64,000 nt of DNA, from the NCBI RefSeq assembly GCF_900696085.1, contig NZ_CAADFC020000028.1:310001-374000 (forward strand). Reading direction: 5' to 3'. The stretch is from Bradyrhizobium ivorense (lineage in GTDB: Bacteria; Pseudomonadota; Alphaproteobacteria; Rhizobiales; Xanthobacteraceae). The position numbers and the translations under genes are program-made. Every line of letters starts with the position of its first letter. The stretch's first letter is position 1. The notes below the pieces were generated by a model. The model ran no database searches, was not told the origin of the DNA, and saw only the letters and a program-made list of their open reading frames with translations. This document shows positions 1-8,425 of the stretch, one piece after another.

Positions 1-474
1 CTCGCCTATGTGCCGGAGGAACGGCGGATCGTGCAGGGACTATCGGTACGGGAGAATCTGCGGCTCGGCCTGGTCGCCTCGGCCGAAAAGAAGCGGGAAG
101 CTGAGCTGATTGGCGAGATCGCGATGATATTTCCACGGCTGGCCGAGCGTATGGATCAGGAGGCCGTCACGATGTCCGGCGGCGAGCAGCAAATGCTGGC
201 GATCGCGCGCGCCATGATCGCAAAGCCCGACCTGATCATGCTGGACGAGCCCTCCGAGGGCATCATGCCGGTGCTGGTCGACGAAATGTTCGAGTTGTTC
301 CGCAGCATGAAGGCGCAGGGGACGACGGTATTGCTGGTCGAGCAGAATGTCGAACTCGCGCTCGATATCGCCGATCGCGCCTATGTGCTGGATCAGGGGG
401 CCGTGGTGCACCAGGCATCGGCACAGGACCTGCTCGCGGATGATGAGATCAAGGAACGTTACTGCTCGGTGTGA
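1..474 (+). CDS. livF: Branched-chain amino acid ABC transporter ATP-binding protein (LivF type), 5' end missing
   Basis: The frame is open from base 1, so the gene starts outside the window and the N-terminal Walker A part is not visible. The 157 visible codons hold the signature loop (SGGEQQM), Walker B (LIMLDEPSEG) and the LLVEQN segment that is characteristic of LivF, the second ATPase of high-affinity branched-chain amino acid or amide importers. The protein would act on the inner face of the membrane with LivG, LivH and LivM, which are presumably to the left of the window. It ends with a normal TGA and faces the convergent dehydrogenase gene. The family is clear; the substrate could equally be urea, short amides or aromatic acids. 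Confidence 0.9.
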   Translation, partial: LAYVPEERRIVQGLSVRENLRLGLVASAEKKREAELIGEIAMIFPRLAERMDQEAVTMSGGEQQMLAIARAMIAKPDLIMLDEPSEGIMPVLVDEMFELFRSMKAQGTTVLLVEQNVELALDIADRAYVLDQGAVVHQASAQDLLADDEIKERYCSV

Positions 475-513
475 AGACGCTGGCTCCGCATCGCGGGCAA
501 GCCGGAGCGCGTT

Positions 514-1665
514 CTACTCTGCAGCGCTTGCGATTGCCTCAGCCTTTCGATTGGTAACGACGACCTTGATCGCGTCGTCCACGCGATCCCGCGCATACCT
601 CAGCGCCGTCGGCAGGTCAGCCAGCGGAAATGTGTGGGTGTGGATCTTGGTCGCGTCGAACCGCTTCGCGGCCATCAATTCCATCGCACGGTGGGTCGCG
701 CTGCGGCCCTCGCCACGGATGCCGTAGGCATAGATGTTGTTGCGCACGAGATGTGCGATGTCCAGCGTTGCGGCCTCGTGCGGGAAGGCGGCAAGGCAGA
801 TCTTGCCGCCGCGGTTGGTCATGTGGATCGCCTGATTGAGCGTCGCTTCGGTCCCGGCGCATTCGACAACGTAGTCCGCGCCAATCCCATTGGTCAGTTG
901 CTTGACGACTGAGACCGCATCCTCATCATTGATGTTGATGACGCGATCGGCACCTAATTCCTGGCCGATCGCCAGCCGCTTCTTGCGGGTCCCGGTCAGG
1001 ATCACCGGGCTTGCGCCCAGCGCCTTGGCCACCGCGACCGCAAGCAGTCCGATCGGGCCCGGACCGATCACGACGACGCTCTCGCCGGCCACCAATCCCC
1101 CCAATTCGGTCAAGCCATACATCGACGTCCCGGCAGTCACCACGAGCGTGGCTTCGGCGTCGCTCATGCCGTCCGGAACGCGCGCCAGCGTATTGATGTG
1201 ATTGACGGCGTACTCGGCAAATCCGCCATCGGTCGTAAAGCCGTTGGCCCGGTGCCCCTTCTCGGGCTTTCCGTAGTTCAGGCACGAGGTGTACATGCCC
1301 TGTCGGCAGCGCTTGCATTGGCCGCAGCCGGCGTGAATTTCAACGCTGACCCGCTCGCCGATCCTGAATTCGTCAACGTCGGGTCCGAGCGCGGCGACCG
1401 TGCCCATATACTCGTGGCCCGGCGTAAAGCTCTTGTTGAAGGGCAGGCCGCCGTGAATGCTTGCCGGTGAGCCCGAATGAATGATCTCGAGATCCGTCGC
1501 GCAGATTGCGACCGCGTCAATGCGGACCAGTACCTCGGCCCGCGATGGGACCGGCGTCGGCTTTTCGCGCAAGAAAAGCTGATCGGGATCGCCAAGCACC
1601 CAGGCCTTCATCAGATCGGGAATGGCAAGGTCGGGCGATGTTTTGACGCCGGCGGGCTGATACAT
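514..1665 (-). CDS. Zinc-dependent medium-chain alcohol dehydrogenase
   Basis: A 383-residue medium-chain dehydrogenase. Visible are the catalytic zinc ligands (Cys55 with Asp58, and His84-Glu85 in GHEY), the four structural-zinc cysteines (114, 117, 120, 128) and a Rossmann dinucleotide loop GPGPIG near residue 201. It should oxidise an alcohol or polyol with NAD(P)+ in the cytoplasm; threonine and sorbitol dehydrogenases have the same layout, so the substrate is open. Met19 (MKAWVLGDP) fits the usual family N-terminus better than the first Met, so the start may be about 54 bases further in. It is divergent from the ABC importer locus that begins at 1857, which may supply its substrate (inference). 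Confidence 0.88.
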   Translation of the reverse strand: MYQPAGVKTSPDLAIPDLMKAWVLGDPDQLFLREKPTPVPSRAEVLVRIDAVAICATDLEIIHSGSPASIHGGLPFNKSFTPGHEYMGTVAALGPDVDEFRIGERVSVEIHAGCGQCKRCRQGMYTSCLNYGKPEKGHRANGFTTDGGFAEYAVNHINTLARVPDGMSDAEATLVVTAGTSMYGLTELGGLVAGESVVVIGPGPIGLLAVAVAKALGASPVILTGTRKKRLAIGQELGADRVININDEDAVSVVKQLTNGIGADYVVECAGTEATLNQAIHMTNRGGKICLAAFPHEAATLDIAHLVRNNIYAYGIRGEGRSATHRAMELMAAKRFDATKIHTHTFPLADLPTALRYARDRVDDAIKVVVTNRKAEAIASAAE

Positions 1666-1856
1666 GGGCGCTTCCTCTTTTTGATCGACAGCCTAGCGCA
1701 AGACGCTTGCTCGGCGCGAGCGCCCCGATCGTTGGCATCCATCTCCGGTGTTTGCTGCACAGCAGCAGACGCGTCGCAAAAGCTTCATACGTGGTCTATA
1801 CTTGATCGCGCGGTTGATGTTGTCGTCCTCATTTCCCTGCCGACCCGGAGCCTCCC

Positions 1857-2863
1857 ATGAAGACCGTCCGCCTTGTCCTTGCCGTGTTGGCGCTGACGCT
1901 GATCGCGCCGTGGCAATCCGCCAAGGCAGCGGACGTGATCTGCTACAATTGCCCGCCGGAATGGGCCGATTGGGCTCGATGCTGAAGGCGATCAAGGCCG
2001 ATCTCAACTACGACATCCCGCATGACAACAAGAATTCCGGCCAGGCGTTGGCCCAGATCCTGACCGAGAAGAGCAACCCGGTCGCCGATATCGGCTATTT
2101 CGGCGTGACTTTCGGCATGAAGGCCAAGGCGCAGGATGCGCTCGAGCCCTATAAGCCCGTCCATTGGGACCAGGTGCCGGCCGGCCTCAAGGATCCGGAC
2201 GGCTACTGGACCACGATCCACTCCGGCACGCTCGGCCTGTTCGTGAACAAGGACGCGCTGGGCGGCAAGCCGGTGCCGGCCTGCTGGAAGGACCTTCTGA
2301 AGCCCGACTACAAGGGCATGGTCGGCTATCTCGACCCGTCGTCAGCGGCGGTTGGTTATGTCGGCGCGGTGGCGATCAATCTGGCGCTGGGCGGCTCGCC
2401 CGCCAACTTTGATCCCGCGATCAGCTTCTTCAAGGAACTGCGCAAGAACGATCCGATCGTGCCCAAGCAGACGGCGTATGCCCGCGTCGTCTCAGGCGAG
2501 ATGCCGATCCTGTTCGACTACGATTTCAACGCCTACCGCGCGAAATATTCAGAAAAGGGCAGCTTCGAGTTTGTTATTCCCTGCGAGGGATCGGTGGTGT
2601 TTCCCTATGTCGTTGGTCTGGTGAAGAACGCGCCGGACAAGGACAAGGCCAAGAAGGTGATGGACTATCTTCTATCCGACAAGGGGCAGGCGATCTGGAC
2701 TAACGCCTATTTGCGTCCGGCCCGTCCGATCGAACTGCCGGCCGCGGTGAAGGGCAAATTCCTCCCGGACAGCGACTATGCCCGCGCCAAGAGCGTCGAC
2801 TGGGGTGAGATGGAAAACGTGCAAAAAGGCTTCGTCGACCGCTATCTCGCCGAGGTCCGCTGA
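1857..2863 (+). pseudogene. ABC transporter periplasmic substrate-binding protein, frameshifted after the signal peptide
   Basis: An ATG at 1857 opens a Sec signal peptide (MKTVRLVLAVLAL, ending near SAKAA) and the start of the mature domain (DVICYNCPPEWADWA). This frame runs into TGA at 1983-1985. The rest of a typical Fe3+/polyamine/phosphonate-class binding protein continues in another frame, from SMLKAIKADL (about 1976) to the stop at 2863. One base missing at about 1974-1976 (tgggctcg) explains the break. Everything downstream is intact and the permease and ATPase genes follow, so this is either a fresh mutation or a sequencing error. Reinitiation at the ATG at 1979, which overlaps the stop, would give a protein without an export signal. 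Confidence 0.85.
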
Positions 2864-2900
2864 GGCAATATGGTGCCCCTCGCCGGGCACCATTCTCACG

Positions 2901-3716
2901 ATGTCGCAAAAGTCCTTTGTTTGGCTCTGCCTGCTGCCGCTCGCGGTCGTGACGACGGCTTTCTTCCTGCTGCCGATGGCTCGGCTTGTGGTCGTCGGCG
3001 CCGAAGGTCCGCACGGGCTCGCCGGATATCTCGCCATCCTTGCGGAAAGCCGCTATCGGGCGACGCTGATCAATACGGTGCTGTTGGCCGCCGCGACCAC
3101 GATCGTCACGTTGATCGTCGCGACGATTGCCGGAATGTTTCTGCAGCGGCACCGCTTTCCCGGGCGCGCCGTGCTGATCGCCTTGCTGACCTTTCCGTTG
3201 GCCTTTCCGGGCGTGGTGGTCGGCTTCATGATCATTCTGTTGGCGGGACGACAGGGGCTGATCGGCGATCTGTCGAACCGCGTGTTCGGCGAAAAATTCG
3301 TCTTCGCCTATTCGATCTATGGGCTCTTCCTCGGCTATCTCTATTTCTCGATCCCGCGTGTGATTCTCACCATCATGGCCGCCGTGCAGAAGCTGGATGT
3401 CGGCCTGGAGGAGGCTGCACGCTCGCTTGGCGCGAGCCCGTGGGCGGTCCAGCGCGATGTCGTGCTGCCGGCGCTGGCGCCGGCGTTCGTCGCGTCCGGC
3501 GCGATCGCGTTTGCGACGGCGATGGGAGCGTTCGGCACCGCTTTCACGTTGGCGACCAACATCGACGTGCTGCCGATGCTGATCTACACGGAGTTCACGC
3601 TGGCCGCCAATTTTGCCACGTCAGCGGCACTTTCCGTCGGGCTCGGCCTGATCACCTGGTTGATCCTCGCGCTTGCCCGCTCCTTCAGCGGCAGCGCGGT
3701 CGCGGCGGCCGGGTGA
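2901..3716 (+). CDS. ABC transporter permease (first of pair)
   Basis: A 271-residue inner-membrane permease of the ModB/PotB type with about six hydrophobic segments. The EAA loop that contacts the ATPase is visible (EEAARSLGASPW, with a conserved G and a following LPAL). The ATG at 2901 is chosen because it begins directly before the first membrane segment; the frame is open upstream to 2778 but that would overlap the binding-protein gene. It lies 37 bases after the binding-protein stop and 3 bases before the second permease, so it belongs to one operon with them. The imported solute is unknown; the family handles iron, polyamines, thiamine, phosphonates or phosphodiesters. Confidence 0.88.
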   Translation: MSQKSFVWLCLLPLAVVTTAFFLLPMARLVVVGAEGPHGLAGYLAILAESRYRATLINTVLLAAATTIVTLIVATIAGMFLQRHRFPGRAVLIALLTFPLAFPGVVVGFMIILLAGRQGLIGDLSNRVFGEKFVFAYSIYGLFLGYLYFSIPRVILTIMAAVQKLDVGLEEAARSLGASPWAVQRDVVLPALAPAFVASGAIAFATAMGAFGTAFTLATNIDVLPMLIYTEFTLAANFATSAALSVGLGLITWLILALARSFSGSAVAAAG

Positions 3717-3719
3717 CGT

Positions 3720-4505
3720 ATGCGCGATCGCCTGATCTTCACCGGCCAGTTCGTCTTTACGCTGCTCGTCGCGGCGTTCCTGGTGGTGCCCGCGGCGCTT
3801 TCGATCTCCGCCGGCGTCACCGTCAACTATTTTCGGGGCATCCAGTCCGGCGTGACCCTGCAATGGGTGCTGCAGGTCTGGGACCTCTATGCCGGAACGA
3901 TCCTGCTGTCCTTTGTGATTGCATTCGCGACCCTCGCGGTCACGCTGCTCGCCGGCGTGCCGGCGGCTTATGCACTGCATGTGCGGGGAGGCCGGCTTGC
4001 GCGGATCGTCGAGGAGATCATCACGCTGCCGCTGGCGATCCCGGGGCTGGCGATCGCACTGGCGCTGCTGCTGACCTATGGCGGCTTCGGCGGCTTCCGC
4101 CGTTCCTGGCTCTTCATCCTGGTCGGCCACGTTGTCTTCACCATGCCGTTCATGGTGCGGTCGGTGATGGCGGTGTTTGCGACCGTCGACATCAGAACGC
4201 TCGACGAGGGCGCCGCCTCACTCGGCGCATCGCCATGGCGGCGATTCCGCGATGTGATCGTCCCGAATGCCGTGCCGGGAATTCTCGCCGGCGCGTTGAT
4301 GGTGGTGACGCTTTCGCTCGGCGAGTTTAACCTCACCTGGATGCTGCACACGCCGCTGACGAAGACGCTGCCGGTCGGACTTGCCGACAGCTACGCCTCG
4401 ATGCGGTTAGAGGTGACTTCCGCCTACACCTTGATCTTCTTCGTGATGATCATTCCGCTGCTGGTCGCCATGCAGCTGCTGGCTGACAGGGATCACAAGC
4501 GATGA
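3720..4505 (+). CDS. ABC transporter permease (second of pair)
   Basis: A 261-residue permease of the PotC/PhnV type, with six predicted membrane segments and an EAA motif (LDEGAASLGASPW) in the last cytoplasmic loop. It forms the transmembrane heterodimer with the permease encoded just upstream (3-base gap). Its stop overlaps the start of the ATPase gene (ATGA at 4502-4505), a sign of translational coupling. Nothing in the sequence decides the substrate; the adjacent metallophosphoesterase suggests a phosphorus-containing compound (inference). Confidence 0.88.
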   Translation: MRDRLIFTGQFVFTLLVAAFLVVPAALSISAGVTVNYFRGIQSGVTLQWVLQVWDLYAGTILLSFVIAFATLAVTLLAGVPAAYALHVRGGRLARIVEEIITLPLAIPGLAIALALLLTYGGFGGFRRSWLFILVGHVVFTMPFMVRSVMAVFATVDIRTLDEGAASLGASPWRRFRDVIVPNAVPGILAGALMVVTLSLGEFNLTWMLHTPLTKTLPVGLADSYASMRLEVTSAYTLIFFVMIIPLLVAMQLLADRDHKR

Positions 4506-5560
4506 ATGTGGCCGGGCACGGCGCATCGGTGCGGATCGAGAGCTGCGGCAAGACATTTGCCGACGGAACACGCGCGCTGGACCCCGCAACCCTAGACATT
4601 GCGCGCGGCGAGACGCTGGTGCTGCTCGGGCCGTCCGGCTGCGGCAAGACCACGATGCTGCGCATCATTGCCGGTCTCGAGCTGCCGGACGCCGGCGGCA
4701 AGGTTCTGTTCGACGGCAAGGACGTGACGTCCGTTCCGATCGAGCGACGCAATGTCGGGATGGTATTTCAGTCCTACGCCCTGTTCCCCAATATGACGGT
4801 GGCGGAGAATATCGGCTACGGCCTCAAGATTCGCGGTGTCGCCAGGAATGAGCGCAGCGCGCGCGTTGCCGAACTGGTGGCTCTGACCAACATTTCGGGG
4901 CTGGAGAACCGTCGCATCGATCAGCTTTCCGGTGGTCAACGCCAACGCGTTGCATTGGCTCGCGCGGTTGCAATCCGGCCGGGCATCCTGCTGCTGGATG
5001 AACCCTTGACCGCGCTCGACGCCGCCTTGCGGGATCGGCTGCGCAGCGAGCTCAACCGGCTGCTGCGCGCGCTCGGCATCACGACGATCTATGTCACGCA
5101 TGATCAGGCCGAGGCGATGGAATTGGGTGACCGCATCGTGGTGATGCGGAAGGGCGCGATCGCCCAGATCGGGACTCTGCGCGACGTCTATTTCGCGCCA
5201 AAGGATCGCTTCGTCGCGGAGTTCATCGGCGCGGCCAACATCGTCGAAGCTCCCATGGAAGGCGGAGACCTTGTCCTGCCGGGTGGACGACTGCCGGTCA
5301 GCGGCGAGACGTCGGTCGCGAAGGCAATCGCCATGATCCGTCCTGAAACCATTCGGGTGGTCGAACCCGGGCGTGGACCGCTTTCCGGCATCATTGACAC
5401 CGTCAGCTTCGTCGGTGACCGACAGCGGCTCGTCGTGAGTGGTGCTTCCACCAGGCCGCTCAACGTCGATGCTCCCAACACAATTCAAGCCAGGGCAGGC
5501 GACCGGATCGGACTTTCGATCGCCGCTGAGGCCGTTCGTGTGCTGCCATCCGAAGATTGA
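4502..5560 (+). CDS. ABC transporter ATP-binding protein (PotA/FbpC type)
   Basis: A 352-residue ATPase with Walker A (GPSGCGKT, residues 43-50), Q-loop (MVFQSYALFPN), signature (LSGGQRQRVALARA), Walker B (ILLLDEPLTALD) and H-loop (VTHDQAEAMELG). A C-terminal TOBE-type region follows from about residue 240. It powers the importer encoded by the two upstream permease genes and starts inside the stop of the second one. The length and the TOBE region fit the CUT1/PotA/FbpC branch. The ATPase and permeases appear functional although the cognate binding protein is frameshifted. Confidence 0.92.
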   Translation: MNVAGHGASVRIESCGKTFADGTRALDPATLDIARGETLVLLGPSGCGKTTMLRIIAGLELPDAGGKVLFDGKDVTSVPIERRNVGMVFQSYALFPNMTVAENIGYGLKIRGVARNERSARVAELVALTNISGLENRRIDQLSGGQRQRVALARAVAIRPGILLLDEPLTALDAALRDRLRSELNRLLRALGITTIYVTHDQAEAMELGDRIVVMRKGAIAQIGTLRDVYFAPKDRFVAEFIGAANIVEAPMEGGDLVLPGGRLPVSGETSVAKAIAMIRPETIRVVEPGRGPLSGIIDTVSFVGDRQRLVVSGASTRPLNVDAPNTIQARAGDRIGLSIAAEAVRVLPSED

Positions 5561-5568
5561 GAAAATCG

Positions 5569-6408
5569 ATGTCGACGAAACCAATACTGATCGCCCAGAT
5601 ATCCGATCTCCATATCAAGCCGCTGGGGGCGCTCGCCTATGGCCGTGTCGATACCGCCAAGGCGCTTGAACGATGCGTGGCAACGCTGAATGCATTCGAA
5701 CCTGCGCCCGATTTCGTGGTGATCTCGGGTGATCTGGTGGATACACCAACCGCCGAGGAATACGATCATCTCAAACGATTGCTGGCGCCGCTTCGGCTTC
5801 CGTTTGCCGGCATCCCGGGCAATCACGACTCGCGCGAGTTGATGCGTGCGGCGTTTCCGGCGGCGCCCTATGTCCATGCCGCCGGTCCGCTCGACCAGAA
5901 AATCGAGGTACACGGCCTCGATCTGCTGCTGCTTGACTCAAGCGTTCCCGGCAAACCGCATGGCACGCTTGAGACGTCCACGCTGCAATGGCTCGACACC
6001 ACGCTGGCGGCGGCGATCGATCGACCAGCTCTGATTTTCCTGCATCACCCGCCGTTCAAGGGCGGTATCTGGCACATGGATCGACAGGATCTGTTCAATG
6101 CCGACGAATTGGCCGGGATCGTCAGGCGCCACCCGCGCGCGCAGCTGATCGGATGCGGGCACGTTCATCGTGCCATGCTGACCACCTTCGCCGGAATTCC
6201 CGTGACGATATGTCCGGCGCCGAACCACGCCGTGGATCTCGACCTTGCGCAGCTCCGAGTGCCGTCCTTCAAGGTGGAGCCGCCTGCGTTTCACGTCCAT
6301 GCCTGGTTTCCCGGTCAGGAACTCGGGCAGTTAGTGACCCACCAGGTTCCGATTGGGCAGTTCGACGGGCCGCATCCATTCTTTGGGCCGGACGGCAGGC
6401 TGCTGTGA
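5569..6408 (+). CDS. Metallophosphoesterase of the cyclic-nucleotide/glycerophosphodiesterase (CpdA/GpdQ) class
   Basis: A 279-residue calcineurin-like phosphoesterase. All dimetal-site motifs are present in order: DLH (ISDLHIKP), GD (VVISGDLVD), GNHD (GIPGNHDSRE), an isolated His pair (FLHHPPF) and GHVH (IGCGHVHRA). Relatives hydrolyse 3',5'-cAMP or glycerophosphodiesters. It follows the ABC operon by 8 bases, so hydrolysis of an imported phosphodiester is a reasonable idea (inference). A TTG at 5557, overlapping the ATPase stop, is an alternative start adding four residues. No signal peptide is seen, so it is probably cytoplasmic. Confidence 0.85.
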   Translation: MSTKPILIAQISDLHIKPLGALAYGRVDTAKALERCVATLNAFEPAPDFVVISGDLVDTPTAEEYDHLKRLLAPLRLPFAGIPGNHDSRELMRAAFPAAPYVHAAGPLDQKIEVHGLDLLLLDSSVPGKPHGTLETSTLQWLDTTLAAAIDRPALIFLHHPPFKGGIWHMDRQDLFNADELAGIVRRHPRAQLIGCGHVHRAMLTTFAGIPVTICPAPNHAVDLDLAQLRVPSFKVEPPAFHVHAWFPGQELGQLVTHQVPIGQFDGPHPFFGPDGRLL

Positions 6409-6423
6409 GGTTGTTCGGCGCGA

Positions 6424-6711
6424 TCAACCCGAGACGGCAAACCCGCCATCGTCGTAGATCGTGGAATGCCCGCCGGACCGGGCCCTGCGCGCCATCATTT
6501 CATGCATGTTGCGGAGCTCCTGGACAGCCTGGTTGAGGGCGGCGTCGGCGTTCCGGATCATGGAAATAAACCTCGCGGTCAATTCGGGATCGAGCTTGAC
6601 GCGAGTCAGGCCATCGCGGCTCTTCTTCCGGTCCAGCTCGCGCTGAATGGTTGTGGCGCGCGCCGCGTCCGCGTCGCAGCCCAACATTTCAGCAATTTCG
6701 CGATAAGTCAT
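6424..6711 (-). CDS. Conserved hypothetical protein, possible small DNA-binding helix-turn-helix protein
   Basis: A 95-residue protein beginning MTYREIAEMLGCDADAARA, which looks like the first helices of a helix-turn-helix, followed by a basic stretch (RELDRKKSRDGLTRVKL) and a helical C-terminal half rich in Ala, Asn and Met. I recall similar short proteins (MTYREIAE...DRKKSRDG) as common in Bradyrhizobium; their function is unknown. The ATG at 6711 is chosen because upstream codons (IKRGNPLFINF and before) look non-coding. The gene ends 13 bases from the phosphoesterase stop on the other strand. Confidence 0.65.
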   Translation of the reverse strand: MTYREIAEMLGCDADAARATTIQRELDRKKSRDGLTRVKLDPELTARFISMIRNADAALNQAVQELRNMHEMMARRARSGGHSTIYDDGGFAVSG

Positions 6712-7156
6712 CCAAATCTGTGGCACTTTCTGCACTCCCTGTTTGAGGGGAAGCTCGCCGAAGTTGATGAATAGCGGGTTGCCGCGTTTGATCACCCGCG
6801 CAGGACAGCACGCAAGGTGCTGTTGATGGTTAAGCAAATGGCGGAGCAATAGCCGCGAATATCAGGTGACCCGTCACCGGACCGCAGCCTTTGCCCGAAA
6901 GGGGCGATTTTCACGCGATTGAACCGCGATTTCCGGCCGCGGAACCGAAGGCGCTGAAACGACGGAGATGCGGAAAGGCGGCTTGTTCGATGAGATTTGG
7001 CCGGGCGTGCTGCGGCGATCAAGTGCCCTCGCGAGTGACATTTCGCTTATCAAAAATTGTACTCTCAGTTGGCTTCCACTCCCGATGGTGCGGTGCGGTC
7101 TTCAGGTTGCTGTAGGCCTTGGCCGGAGCTATACTAGCAACTGCTTTCATTGATCG
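6712..7156. other. Intergenic region between the small HTH-like gene and the Crp-like gene
   Basis: About 445 bases with no convincing gene on either strand; the short open frames here lack family features and start signals. It should hold the promoter of the minus-strand 95-residue gene and, at its right end, the predicted sigma70-type promoter of the Crp-like gene. No repeat or RNA gene was recognised. Confidence 0.6.
7107..7135 (+). promoter_or_regulatory. Predicted sigma70-type promoter of the Crp-like regulator
   Basis: A -35 box TTGCTG at 7107-7112 and a -10 box TATACT at 7130-7135 are separated by exactly 17 bases. Transcription would begin near 7142, a few bases before the first ATG (7157), giving a very short leader for that start or about 70 bases for the in-frame ATG at 7214. 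Confidence 0.5.
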
Positions 7157-7960
7157 ATGGCTTTGTCTGCGTCCGCTCCTGGCGGCGGGCCACGCAAACA
7201 CAAATCTTGCTGGATGACGATGACCGGTGCGACGATAGAAAGAACTGCCGGGACGCCGCCGTTTTCCAGCAGCAAGCTGTCGGTGCTGCGCAAGCATCCC
7301 TATTTCGCCGATCTTGAGCCCGAGGCTTTCGACCAGCTCTGCCGCTATGCCAAGCACATCACGCTGAAGCGGGGGACGGCGATTTTTTCCAAAGGCGATC
7401 CGGGCACGAGCCTGATCGCAGTGATCTCCGGCACGGTGAAGATCAGCATCTCGTCGCCGGATGGCCGCAATGCGATTCTCAACCTGATCGGGGCCGGAGA
7501 GATCTTCGGCGAGATCGCGCTGCTCGACGGCTTGTCGCGCACGGCCGATGCCACCGCCAACACCAATTGCGAACTGTTCGTGATCGACCGCCGCGAATTC
7601 ATTCCGTTCGTACGCAGCCAGCCGACCCTGGCGATGAAGTTCATCGAACTGCTGTGCGCGAGATTGCGCTGGACTAGCGATCAGGTCGAGCAGGTCATCC
7701 TGCAAGACTTGCCTGGCCGGCTTGCCAGTGCGCTGTTGCGTCTCAGCGACAAGCACAAGCGCGAGCCGCAGGGGCGTACCATCTCGATTACCCAGCAGGA
7801 GATCAGCGAGATGGTCGGCATGACGCGGGAGAGCATCAACAAGCAACTGCGTGTCTGGGCGACGCGTGGTCTGGTGAGGCTCGAGCACGGTGCGATTGTC
7901 GTGCTGAAGCCGGAAGCGCTGCAGGAACTGGTCGAGGCTGGATCAAGCGACAGCGAATAG
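7157..7960 (+). CDS. Crp/Fnr-family transcriptional regulator
   Basis: Up to 267 residues: an N-terminal cyclic-nucleotide-binding beta-roll (from LRKHPYFADL to about residue 160, with GEIFGEIALLDGLSRTADA matching the phosphate-binding cassette), a dimer helix, and a C-terminal winged helix-turn-helix. The recognition helix MTRESINKQL has the Arg-Glu pair used by E. coli CRP to read TGTGA half-sites. No Fe-S cysteine cluster like that of FNR is seen. The first 19-21 residues (to the ATGs at 7214 and 7220) look non-conserved, so the true start may be there. A perfect CRP-type site lies 55 bases after the stop, before the next gene. Confidence 0.9.
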   Translation: MALSASAPGGGPRKHKSCWMTMTGATIERTAGTPPFSSSKLSVLRKHPYFADLEPEAFDQLCRYAKHITLKRGTAIFSKGDPGTSLIAVISGTVKISISSPDGRNAILNLIGAGEIFGEIALLDGLSRTADATANTNCELFVIDRREFIPFVRSQPTLAMKFIELLCARLRWTSDQVEQVILQDLPGRLASALLRLSDKHKREPQGRTISITQQEISEMVGMTRESINKQLRVWATRGLVRLEHGAIVVLKPEALQELVEAGSSDSE

Positions 7961-8014
7961 TCGCTTCGACTGCAGCAAGCCCGATCTCTCACGAAAAGGT
8001 GAACTGATTTAATC

Positions 8015-8032
8015 CTGTGAAATCATTCACAG
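8015..8032. promoter_or_regulatory. Predicted CRP-type operator, CTGTGA-N6-TCACAG
   Basis: The 18 bases CTGTGAAATCATTCACAG form a dyad with 7-base arms (8015-8021 and 8026-8032) and match the TGTGA-N6-TCACA consensus perfectly. The site lies between the Crp-like regulator gene and the small membrane-protein gene, 67 bases before the latter's ATG. The regulator's recognition helix contains the Arg-Glu pair that contacts such half-sites, so the neighbouring gene product is the natural candidate to bind here. Confidence 0.65.
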
Positions 8033-8098
8033 CGGTCGCGCGTGCAGTGCAGTAAGTGAGGCCTCGGTGGAGCACACATCTGCACCGTGGAGGAATCC

Positions 8099-8365
8099 AT
8101 GCATGGCCCTTTCGACAAGCGACAGCAGGACGCGCAACGCAACTACCAGAGCTTCAGCATCAAGCTCATCGCTTTGCCGCTGCTCGTGATCGTCGCATTG
8201 ATCGGCATGGTGGTCAGTCGTCCGGCGGTGGTCAAATGGATCGCCGATGCGGCGCAAGCAGAGTTTACCGGATCCTACGCTGCCACCGATCTGCTGCCTG
8301 ACAGCGCACGGCCGGCGCAAAACGCCCAGCCGAGCAACGCAATTCGGACCGTGAACGTCTACTGA
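8099..8365 (+). CDS. Small single-pass membrane protein, function unknown
   Basis: An 88-residue protein: a charged N-terminus (MHGPFDKRQQDAQRNYQ), one hydrophobic helix (about residues 22-43, LIALPLLVIVALIGMVV) and a mostly polar, Ala/Pro-rich tail that would face the periplasm. The ATG at 8099 is preceded by a good Shine-Dalgarno (GGAGGA, 8089-8094). I do not recognise the family. Its position behind the Crp-like gene, with a CRP-type site in its leader, suggests it is a regulated target. It ends 60 bases before the convergent broken amidohydrolase gene. Confidence 0.65.
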   Translation: MHGPFDKRQQDAQRNYQSFSIKLIALPLLVIVALIGMVVSRPAVVKWIADAAQAEFTGSYAATDLLPDSARPAQNAQPSNAIRTVNVY

Positions 8366-8425
8366 CCGCCCACGCGTCGTCGCGTTCAGCTGCGCGACGA
8401 CGGCGCCAGATCGCTGCGGGCTTCC

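Noticed and set aside
483..513. GCTCCG...CGGAGC pair between livF and the dehydrogenase as terminator
   Set aside because: The loop is 14 bases, the stem only six pairs and no T-run follows on either strand.
1771..1802. TATACT at 1797-1802 as a promoter for the ABC importer
   Set aside because: The -10 box is good, but no acceptable -35 box lies 16-18 bases upstream, so it was not listed as a feature.
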